A model generated the notes under the pieces. The model made no database searches. It saw only the letters and a program-made list of their open reading frames with translations, and had not been told where the DNA came from. From the NCBI GenBank assembly GCA_025766275.1, contig JAFKAC010000006.1:186001-250000 (forward strand): a DNA stretch of 64,000 nt, read 5' to 3'. Both the position numbers and the translations under genes were made by a program. Below, piece by piece: positions 52,501-61,313 of this stretch (position 1 is the first letter of the stretch; each line of letters starts with the position of its first letter). This DNA comes from Lactarius indigo (Eukaryota > Basidiomycota > Agaricomycetes > Russulales > Russulaceae).

Positions 52501-53480
52501 ACAACACGGGAATGAGGTGGCGATGCGCAAGTTATTTCGACACCGAGTTGGAGAGTATCTTCGACCAGTGGGTCTTGCGACGGACATTGATAAGTATCGA
52601 CGAATATAAGAAAACCGACGCACCAATTTTTCCTTCTTTTCGGGTCCTCTTCTTTGTTGCTGTACCTTTGGGTAATCTCAGCCACTTCCACGAACCAACG
52701 CGATCATATTGTGAGGGTTGTTCTCCAGCCGTCGCACTTGCATAGGCAAGATCGACGGTAACGCGTACTTGCGTCTCGACACGAGACTTGGTGCCGCCCT
52801 CGGGTATGCTGGGAATCATAATGGCGAGACTAGTAGAAAGAAATTGAGGCAGTGTACAGGGAGAGTAGACGCGACAAAAAGGACACACTTTGAGCAAGAG
52901 TCCTTTGGAGGATATACTACGGTCTGAGAGGCCGAAGGATTCTTTTTTCGTGGCTGTGTGGCTGGAGGAGGTACAGGTTTAGTTGGGGATATGGGCACCC
53001 GGGGGGGAACCATTGTAACGGCAGAAGGAATGAGATCCATGCAGGGTTGAAAGTGTGGGATGGATGGCGGGACCGATGTGGAGGAGTGGAGAACCTTAGA
53101 AACAGCGGCGGAAAAGCCAGCGGTAGATAGACCTGGCGATGAGGAGCTAGAACGCAGATATTGAGACCACGTGTACGAAGAAGCTTAAATTTGAGGAAGA
53201 AACATACTCGTCATATGCGTATTCCTGTATGAGGTCGTCCAGCGAGAGCATGTTCGCGCCGTCTTCCTTGGCCGTGTTGGAGAATCGGGGTGAACTCTCA
53301 TCCCAATAGACAGTAGATGGTGAAATCGGTTCTGCTGGGAGAGTCTTGTACCACGTGGAGAGGTCGATGGTACTGCGGAAGGGAGCGACTTGAATGTTGT
53401 CAGAAGAATCAGGCGTTGAAGGGGTTATGGGGGAAGGAGAGCGAGAGGCTGAGGCAGCCTGTGAGGAGGAGGAGGACATG
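49557..53480 (-). CDS. MGA2: MGA2/SPT23-like membrane-anchored transcription regulator (IPT/TIG, ankyrin repeats, C-terminal TM)
   Basis: The start ATG at 53480 gives MSSSSSQAASASRSPSP. An intron (donor ga|gtatgt near 53207) joins YAYD to DSSSPGLSTAGFSAAVSK. Mid-protein cysteines occur in ITCASPPHSRVVCCSSC, then VVQFNCPEVLSFSSGTVVFP and ITCYCRHHRERVGFHVHF. A long disordered region follows. The IPT/TIG domain reads RIHRLIPSSGPITGGIEVTV through LVCILPPRASSGVVAVWFSG. Two ankyrin repeats read GGQTLLHFAAFLNHPALVSF and NGYTALHLASFVGAQGCAAV. The C-terminus has RSLLTPQEWPLLEKYW, then, across two introns, EDRMLLLFWIPILL-LALLWA and a tail to TAA at 49557, giving one membrane span. In yeast this type is an ER-anchored precursor released by the proteasome to control fatty-acid desaturase and hypoxia genes; that role here is inferred. 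Confidence 0.9.
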
Positions 53481-54289
53481 ATTGATGAAGAAAGAGAGAA
53501 AAGGAAGGTAGATGAGGAAGAGAGAACGGTGAGGTGAATTGAATGACTTGAATCAGTAATATCGTATGGTGGCGCGGCGTGGTTCGCCCTCCCTTTCGGC
53601 TCCACCCACAATTCTCTCCGAACGTTCGCTTGCTTCCGTTGTCACTCGTCCGGTACATTCTTATCTACATGCCATTACGTGCCTCTCTATTCGCTTTTCG
53701 CGGAACGGGAAGATAAAAAAAAAAAAATTATATTTGATTTAAGGCCCCACGCAGGGTTGAGTTGCCTCAAGTGTGGTTAATGACGGCACCATGAGATATC
53801 TGGGTCGAGATAACAAAGAGCTGCTTGGATCTTCAATTGTAACCGGAGAAATAAGGATAAACTAATGCACTGATCTCGCAGTATATGTGGGTCGACATAC
53901 GAAGATCCTGTCATCAATTGAGACCATCAGGACCTGGTTGCGATCTCTGGGAGTGATTTGGCCTTGTGCAAGGGCCGAATTTCCGTATGGGGCCCGAGCC
54001 TCACACGGTTAGCAGGGAAGGTTCACCCACGCAACACATTCGGACGAGCAGCCAAACTCGGAATCATCGACTCATGCAAAAGGAGGAATTCGTGTGTAAA
54101 TGTTATGAAGATACTTGATGGGTCTCATGTGCGCTGTCAACCACGCTAACTCCAGTACACGCGCTCATGGCTCGGCGGAATTGACCCCATCATGTGAACG
54201 AGCTAGCTAATTTGGGTACCAGTGAAGGTGAGCCGGTGTCCACTGTTAGCTTTGGCAAAACGCAAAAGTGATTACGGACATCTCACAAC
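53481..54289. other. Intergenic, start of the gene-poor island
   Basis: Contains the MGA2-like promoter region and a 12-base A run near 53716. No coding segment or repeat was recognised. The left edge of the gene-fragment island probably lies here, but I could not find terminal repeats. Confidence 0.45.
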
Positions 54290-55885
54290 GCCTTCTCATT
54301 CTTCTGTTTTTCCGTTGTCCCATTTGTAAGTTCGGGATGAAGCGCACGGCGCAGATAGCAATTATCAAAGGATGACGATCAGATGATGAAATCTAGGTCA
54401 CCTCGTGGGGTATCATGATGTCTGTAAGTAGGAAGTCCAGACATGCTTCCAAATGACCGAACTCGCAAAGCGGGAGTATGGATGTGCTGACTTTACCTTC
54501 CGTTGCGTCCAGATCAAACCATTCTTTCTGCAGGATAGCCTTCACAAGCGAACAAGCCCACTTCATCCCAGCCGGACATCCCTCAGTCAGCTGTCACACC
54601 AAGATTCGGTTCTTTTTCGGGGATGTGCGCAACCGGCGGTGCACTAACCCCCTTACATTCGCCTCAGTGCCTGCTGGCCCACCTCAGGAACGTCCCAATC
54701 TTCAGTGCCAACAGTCACAGAATCTGCGGTCGAACACAACCTGCATCTTTCCTTGGTCCAACTCAACGCCAGGCGTGAGACCAGCGGCATAATCCGACTC
54801 ACTAGTAAGGCCAGATGTGTCTGGTCACTCTGGTGTGTGAGGTCGCGCTCAAGCACCGCACCCCCCTGTGCGGACCCAGCACGTCCTTCCACTCCACCGT
54901 CTCGAAAGCCATCAGGTCTGATCCTTTCGTTGGGGTCGTGGACCTGTTAGAACAGTACAAAAAGCACCGGATATCGGCGGAAAACGAGGATAATGGAAAA
55001 TGCTCCCGGTTGACAATGCGGAGCGCTCCAAGTGCAGCTACTAACTTACTGTAAGCCTGCCATTCCCGCTGCACCGTTCGGTTTGGTAAGCCCACACTGT
55101 ATGTACCGGCCACTATACCCGGTGACCCCGCCAAGCTTTCACAGGCTTCCCCATTCCGTCGGTTGCAGCAATTTCCGCGGCACCTGGATCAGGTTTCACC
55201 CCTGCCCCTTTGGCGTCTATGGCTGGTTCATCCCCTTTCAATTCCCATCAGCGCTATGGGCAACTTCAGAACCTAAACTCACGTCTGTGACTCCGTCGGC
55301 ACCATTCGCCACGTTTGCTGCTACGCCATTCTCATCGTCGTCAAACCAGCCGTGTTTCTCGCACCAGGAAGAGCAGATAGCGCCCCCCTGTCGCGGCCCT
55401 GTTTTCATTCGGTCCGCTTGTACCCCAAGCGCCGGATGACGGCCAGTCCAGCTTTAGCACGGCAATCCACTCAAGTCTTCTACGCTCTTCGGAATAGATA
55501 AGTCCGCCCCCATGGGGAAAGGAAGAGAAGGATAAGCCTGGCTCGCCTGTGTCTGGCTCTGCGCCATTCGCGCTAATCATCCTACCTAGAACGAAGCTCT
55601 TTGACGACAACACCCGGCTCTTCCGGCTCTGTCAGCATATTTGACGTAGTATCAACCAAATCCATGGGAAAGGGCAATGGCATGGACAAGGAGAAAGAGA
55701 TAGACCAGGCGCCCCCGCTAAGCAGCATATTTGCGATTACGTTCAACTTGCCAACCAAACCGTCTTTCGCCCTTTGATTGCTTCGGCTCAGCAGTGTCTA
55801 CTATGACGTCTGCCCGACTTGGTTTTGGCGCCGCCACGCGAGCGGGTAGCGTGGGTTTCTCCTTCGGCTCCCTGATGACATAGTC
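54290..55885 (+). pseudogene. Truncated duplicate of the NUP50/NUP2-like nucleoporin gene
   Basis: Base-level similarity to the intact gene at 61314 runs from its 5' UTR (ccgttgtcccatt) through the first exon (both have caattatcaaaggatgacga). It continues through the second intron and its ctgcag end, the FG/serine-rich region and on to tttctccttcggctcc, which matches about 62970-62990 of the parent. The copy keeps the intron, so it arose at the DNA level. It carries many frameshifts and stops, lacks about 80 bases near 54580, and lacks the RanBP1 domain entirely. It has the same orientation as the parent, about 7 kb upstream of it. Substitutions go in both directions (C to T and T to C), so simple repeat-induced point mutation is not the obvious cause. 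Confidence 0.85.
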
Positions 55886-57831
55886 GACTCGGATGTCGTC
55901 GACGTCCCCGCTCCCGGGTTTGGCTCAGGTTGGGATTTAACTTCATGGTAACACTGCCCGTATCCGGGGACGACTATTGCATCTGTACCCGCTTTGCCTG
56001 CTTGTTGTCACACCGTGTGTGACTTTCCGGAGTTTAAAGTCATCCATGTTTCTACCCCAGGCTTTCACTTCTTGCCAGCACCAATTTATCAACGAGAAAT
56101 ACACAATATTTGCCTTTGCGGCACCCATGCTTGCCATTGTGCTGACAACTGAGTTTAAATCCTGTCGTGGGAGTCTTGGTGTTGGTCCAGGCCATGGGAA
56201 GGGTTTGTAACAAACTCGGGAGACTGACCAGAGATCGAAGTTAGATGCAAGACAAGGCAAGGGATGGGTAACTTGGATATAGAGCGCGAACGATAGCGAT
56301 TCGCTCTTAAGCATAGATGCAAGGTGTTCGTGGACAGGATAACGATTCAAGAGCGATTACAAGCCCTGTTTCATGTAGACACGTGTAAGACATCGAAATG
56401 AAGACGGCCACCTTTGCCTTATAAAATATGAAAACTAGTCCCATAGGATGAGTATTAAAGCAAGACCAATACGGATTGGTCGTTGATCAGAGACTCATAG
56501 GGCCGTACATGCGTACTATTTTGAGTCCCAGCAGAGGATAGCTCGATAACAAACAAATAATAAGGGTTCAGATAGTTCAGAGCATACATACCCTTGAGTG
56601 GTGCCCCAAAATAAAAGGGTCATGGTCGAGACAAGTCCCGAGACGGAGCGATACGTGCGCACGCCACCGCCGCATACATCTCCGGTGGTATGGAACCCGC
56701 CACGGGGGTGCCATGGACTTTCGGGGTCTGATCCAGGATCGCCGTTAAATCCTTTCGGATGAGGTCAAATGCCTGATTCCCTAGTGAAAGAACCGTGGTG
56801 TCGGCGTTGAGCCTTGAAAGGTGATGAAAAATCTGGCGATTTTAACTGCGGGGTGTATAAATTGGGGCATTCCTGGGACCACTACCACTCGAAGGAGTTA
56901 AACCCTCACTGTCGCTCGGGGTCCTTGATGGGTGAGTTGCAACTCTGCAATTCTGGGGCTTCACAGTGGCAAGTAGTATATCACGGCCCGTGGCCACTCT
57001 GTTACATTCCACTTTTACGGGCTGGTCGGAGCGCTGGGGGAGAGGGGTGAGTGATCATGTAGCATTTCGTAGGGTTGCACCATGCGGACAAGGCGTCTGG
57101 ATGTAGAGGTTTTTCAGGGAATAAGCACGCTAGGTTCAAGTTCAGAAGTCCCTTCCGTCTGGCCGCAAAGCAGGCTAGATGTCTTTGCAAGTTGTCTGGC
57201 TTCAAGAAATTTTTGGCGCTCCTGAACGAGTGGATAAGTGCTGGTCATTGTTCACTATCCGTATCGTGCCCACTCGACAGCTTATCATGTCAATACATGA
57301 ATCTCCTACACCAAAAAGGAAAGAGGGAAACTGGTCGCAAATCCGAGCCATGGAAGACATTGGCAATCTAATTGCCCACAAGGTACTCGCAACCTAAGCC
57401 GCGCGACGCCAGGTAATGGTGATAGAAATGGCGTATAGTATGGTTGGCTTTGAGGTGATGTGAATACTAATTGTCTCCGAGTCTTGCTTATGGGCGCGAG
57501 AGTGGGTCCAAGTCGTGGAGAGGCATCCAAGTAATGACGAGTTGTGTTCAGAGAGATATCGGAGGGTGTCTCAATCGTCACCGCGCCACCTGTTGACTCG
57601 GAGAAAAAGGATCTGCTCAACCAAGTTAGCGTGTGGTGGGTATTGTAATGAAAACGCAAGGGGCGTCAGGTTATTGTTTTGGAAAACGCTGTGATTCTAC
57701 TTCGTTCGATCGACTTCTCGCTGGGGCTGGGGATAATCGATTATCAACTGGACCATGGCTGTTTTTCGAGAGTGGCCTCCTGAGCTGTGAACTTCGACCT
57801 GAAAGAATGAGACTCAACTGCTTCCGTCATC
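55886..57831. other. Gene-poor stretch with one repeat copy
   Basis: No intact gene. Frames at 55943-56350 (-), 57075-57371 (+) and 57306-57659 (-) are open for 98-135 codons but show no recognisable domain. The repeat at 56700-56991 is listed separately. The stretch may hold further unrecognised fragments. Confidence 0.45.
56700..56991. repeat. Diverged dispersed repeat, copy A
   Basis: Shares with 59000-59280, in the same order and orientation, the blocks gactttcggggtctgatcca, agaaccgtggtgtc, tataaa/ctggggc-type (here tataaattggggc), ctcgaaggag, aaaccctcactg and ggcaagta-type ends (gtagcaagta in copy B). Length differences between the blocks show age. The conserved TATA-like block could mark an LTR promoter, but no tandem partner, transposase or target-site duplication was found. 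Confidence 0.65.
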
Positions 57832-58200
57832 ATGTCAAGCGCCAACCTGGGATCGCTGGAGGTAAGCTGTGGTTTCACCGTGGCACACCCGCACCCTAGG
57901 CTGAATATGCTTTTTGACATCAGCATGCGATTGAGCTCGTACAGATCGCAATAGACGAAGACAAGAAGCAGAACTACCCCGAGGCGTACAAACAATACCA
58001 GAATGCGCCGACTACTTCACGCTTGCACTCGAATGTCTGTTTGTCCTACTTTCTACTCCGCTAGAACCATATGGAAAACTCAATGGGTTTCGGATCCGTA
58101 GATGAGAAGAATGAACAATCGAAGGCATTAATCCGGGGCAAGATCGGGGAGTACCTCGGTCGCGCCGAACAGCTTAAAGATCATTTGGTCCAGATAAGTG
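57832..58200 (+). pseudogene. 5' fragment of a VPS4-type ATPase gene (MIT domain), broken
   Basis: Begins ATG at 57832, MSSANLGSLE, then an intron with gtaagc...catcag ends. It continues AIELVQIAIDEDKKQNYPEA and YKQYQNA; a frameshift falls there, and DYFTLALE follows in another frame. After a gap come KNEQSKALIRGKIGEYLGR and AEQLKDHL. This is the N-terminal MIT domain of VPS4, the ESCRT-III disassembly ATPase. No linker or AAA ATPase domain follows, and stops occur between the pieces. The intron is kept, so this too is a DNA-level copy. I see no intact VPS4 in this window, so the source lies elsewhere in the genome. Confidence 0.8.
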
Positions 58201-59651
58201 AAAGGCGCGCTCGCAGATGATAATGGGCGAAGGGCACGGCAAATGGAAGGGCCAGTGCGGATGATGGCGACATCACACCGGATGAAGTTCATACTATAAG
58301 TGATCAATATTGATCAATATTTGGGTGTACCAGCTAAGTTACTTACATAGGACGAGATTAAGCAGATTTGCAACAGTTGTGAGTCTAATATAGGATACTG
58401 AAGATAGATTCTATTTCGACCAAAATCAGCACGGTACGAACGAGAGACATGGAATAGGGAAAGATACGTGAGGCGTAATGACAGGCTCCTTCATGGGGTT
58501 TCGACCTCGACACAGGAAGGAGTCTAGAACCCGCATCGATCTTCTCTACTTACGAGCGACCACGTCTCCTCAAATTCTCCTGATCCGAGGTCGAGGACTT
58601 GATCGAGGGAGTCCGAAAACTGTAAACATGTCACAATGCCGGCTAGTACTTGCAATATGATGGGCCCGTGTAAACTAAACGCGTTCAGAGCGAAAGCGAA
58701 ACCCGGTGGCTATTCCCTAAGATTCTTCGTTCTTCTGTTGTGGTTCTGTATTTTTTGCTCGATGTTGTTATAGTAAGTGCTAAATCTTTCCACCAACTCA
58801 GATGACAAGAGATAGGCACAAGCGGTCCACCTGCTAATTCATCTGTTTTCCCTCTTTCATTATGGAAGATCTCACTGGAAGTACACTCCCTTCGTAGCTC
58901 CTCTCATAGTTCGCTCGCCCTACCTCATTTTGTGGTTTCCTGCTTTCAAATTTAATATATAATACGTCACGGTGTTGTCTAGTACTATTCCTTACAGCTG
59001 GCGAGCCTGCTACGGACTTTCGGGGTCTGATCCAGCATCACCCTTCCGGATCAGGTTAAATGTGGTGTCTTAGTAAAAGAACCGTGGTGTCGTCGACACA
59101 AATTGATGGGTGATGATTCCAACTACAGGGTGTTGCTACTGTATAAACTGGGGCGTTCCGGGGTTTACTCGAAGGAGCAAAACCCTCACTGTTGCCCAGG
59201 GTCAAGCCCGTCCTCGGTGCATTGATTCAAAGTAGCGACTGCAGATCTAGGACCACACTAGTAGCAAGTATGTTGCGGCCAGCCAAAAACAATATTCCTT
59301 GGATAAGTAATTTAGTTAGCTTGGTACCTGGCATTGTGTCGATGCCGTCATATTTTTTGTGGTTTTAATTTACTCGTCTGCCACACTGGTCGGACGTTGT
59401 GAGTTGCGTTCACGTGGGATGATTGCAACGAAGGGCATTCGCCCAGATTTTGAGTGACCTAGTCGAAATGTTCAATAAATTATGGGGGCTAAACAATGCG
59501 TGCGCGATAATGAAAGTAATTGAGGTTTCCCTGATGTCAAGATGATATACGCAATGAGGGAGGGGTCAGATAATGAGCATTTTGTGTAGGACCTCACTGC
59601 AGTAGCAAACCCTCACCATTCTCCATGAACCTTCACTAGCTCGACTCGCCA
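58201..59651. other. Gene-poor stretch with second repeat copy
   Basis: No gene recognised. It includes a short tandem tgatcaatat doublet near 58301-58320 and the repeat copy at 59000-59280. The right end is the 3' flank of the F-box gene. Confidence 0.45.
59000..59280. repeat. Diverged dispersed repeat, copy B
   Basis: Same block order and orientation as copy A, 2.3 kb downstream. The TATA-like block here is tataaactggggc. Copy B lacks some spacer sequence found in copy A. No coding capacity. Confidence 0.65.
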
Positions 59652-61088
59652 TCAATCAAAAGTATTTGTGTCCCAATTATGTACGACGATGGGGCGCCCG
59701 GAGAGTTGACGCGCGCTGATAAATGGCGCGATGGTTTCGAGCGCAGCTGGGAACTCTCGGGAATTCCCCAGGAAAAAAAGCTCACGCAATGCGGGGAATA
59801 ATTCTGGCTCCGGCTCCGAGGTGATCCGTTGCGAAGCTCGCGCGATGTCCAATACAAGTTCGTCAGCCACGCGGAGCCTCTCTACCCCGCTGAATGGCTG
59901 GAGAAGTTCTATCCATCGTGCCGTATCCAAATCATCGCGCCCACTCGCTGGCGGAGGAAACGCACGGACGTCGAGCTGCCCCACGCCGGAGAGGAAGGGT
60001 GTCAGCTGGGTGGAAATCTGGGAAATGGCGGACAGCTGCCAGTCAAACTGTCTGCACATGATTTGCAAGCGAAGTTGCCCAGGAATAGTAGCTTGTGGGT
60101 TTCCCGGTTGATGAATGAGGGTGACTGAAATCATGCTCCCGGAGGTGTATATCTTGGCTTGAGTAGGCGATCCCAGCTGGCTCGTGCGACGAACGAAGTG
60201 TGAGAGATGTGGGATCTCGAAGATGAGCCTGTTGAAGAATCTCAAGTCGATAAGTTCGAGAAGAGGAGTGTCAATTCTAGCCACGATATCTTCTAGATAC
60301 TCGCTGACACCCCAGAACTTGAGGTTGGTGAGCACCGGCAGAACGACACGTCCCGATGGAGGCGTACGTAAGTTGCTTGCATGAAGGTGAGATATTGGAA
60401 AATCGAAATGGATTTTGAATGATTTGAGCTGCGTCATCGCAGATAGACCCACGACGAGCGCCTCTGGTGAAAAATACCCAGACCTTGGGATATTCCAAAG
60501 TTCGAGTGAGACAAGATTGATAGCCGACAGAAGGAGTTTCGGTAACGCCGGGAAGGCGACACCATGCAAACAGATAACAGATAAAACCGGTGTAGATCCA
60601 CCTAAAAATTCGTCGGGGAGGAGCAGCTCAGCCTTGTATCGAACCATTAACCTAAGGGCCACCAACAATGGCATTGTTCTTTGCATTTCTGTGGCCAGTC
60701 GATCGCCTAGCGGGCCCGCAATCGTAAGGCCAATTTCGGATATGCGATCCGGGTGGCGCAGTGCGGTCATGAGGTTTTCCTCATCTTCAGGAGAAGCGGG
60801 CTCGGACCCGGGAAATCCCCCGTAACGCATGACAATGGGCAACGCCGGCCAGACTGCTAGAGTATCCTTGACAGGAGTTCCGTTTGAACAGAAAAGTCGT
60901 AAATCTAGCCGGCGGGGTGACGAGAATACGACACATCGCCATCGTTGGCACACATGGACGAGTCTTTGCCATTTCCAGGGATACTCCCATGAACGTTCAA
61001 CGGGGGTGAGTCGATCGAAATCGAAAATTTCGAGGAGAACGTTATCGGGAAGCACCTCGATCGTAGGGTTGTGGTGAGCATCACCCAC
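59652..61088 (-). CDS. F-box/LRR-type protein
   Basis: A single long exon. The F-box-like start reads IEVLPDNVLLEIFDFDRLTP, then WQRLVHVCQRWRCVVFSSPR and RLDLRLFCSNGTPV, the usual layout of Agaricomycete F-box proteins. A leucine-rich region follows (VALRLMVRYKAELLLPDEFL; NLVSLELWNIPRSGYFSPEA; LTNLKFWGVSEYLEDIVARI; LLELIDLRFFNRL). The end is HNWDTNTFD with TGA at 59652. Such proteins usually select substrates for SCF ubiquitin ligases, but these families are large and mostly unstudied. The frame opens just after a good splice acceptor (cttacttacag) near 61090, so a short first exon lies upstream; I could not place its ATG in phase. Confidence 0.75.
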   Translation of the reverse strand: MGDAHHNPTIEVLPDNVLLEIFDFDRLTPVERSWEYPWKWQRLVHVCQRWRCVVFSSPRRLDLRLFCSNGTPVKDTLAVWPALPIVMRYGGFPGSEPASPEDEENLMTALRHPDRISEIGLTIAGPLGDRLATEMQRTMPLLVALRLMVRYKAELLLPDEFLGGSTPVLSVICLHGVAFPALPKLLLSAINLVSLELWNIPRSGYFSPEALVVGLSAMTQLKSFKIHFDFPISHLHASNLRTPPSGRVVLPVLTNLKFWGVSEYLEDIVARIDTPLLELIDLRFFNRLIFEIPHLSHFVRRTSQLGSPTQAKIYTSGSMISVTLIHQPGNPQATIPGQLRLQIMCRQFDWQLSAISQISTQLTPFLSGVGQLDVRAFPPPASGRDDLDTARWIELLQPFSGVERLRVADELVLDIARASQRITSEPEPELFPALRELFFLGNSREFPAALETIAPFISARQLSGRPIVVHNWDTNTFD

Positions 61089-61313
61089 TGTAAGTAAGTT
61101 AGCGTTGTATCATAGTGTATGCAAGCCAAAACGGCGTACTGTTGGGGGTCCATCGTGGTTCTAGTTGGCCCGCATGGTTTAACGCGGTCGCTGGTATCAT
61201 GATCGTCTCGGATTCGAATTGATTACATCAGCGACCGAACATGCCGCCACGGCGCGTCAGAGTAACAAACGCGTTGAACGCTTTCTCTGTTGTCCGTTGT
61301 CCCATTCACCAGC

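Noticed and set aside
58301..58320. Tandem doublet of tgatcaatat
   Set aside because: Only two units in AT-rich DNA; no further structure.
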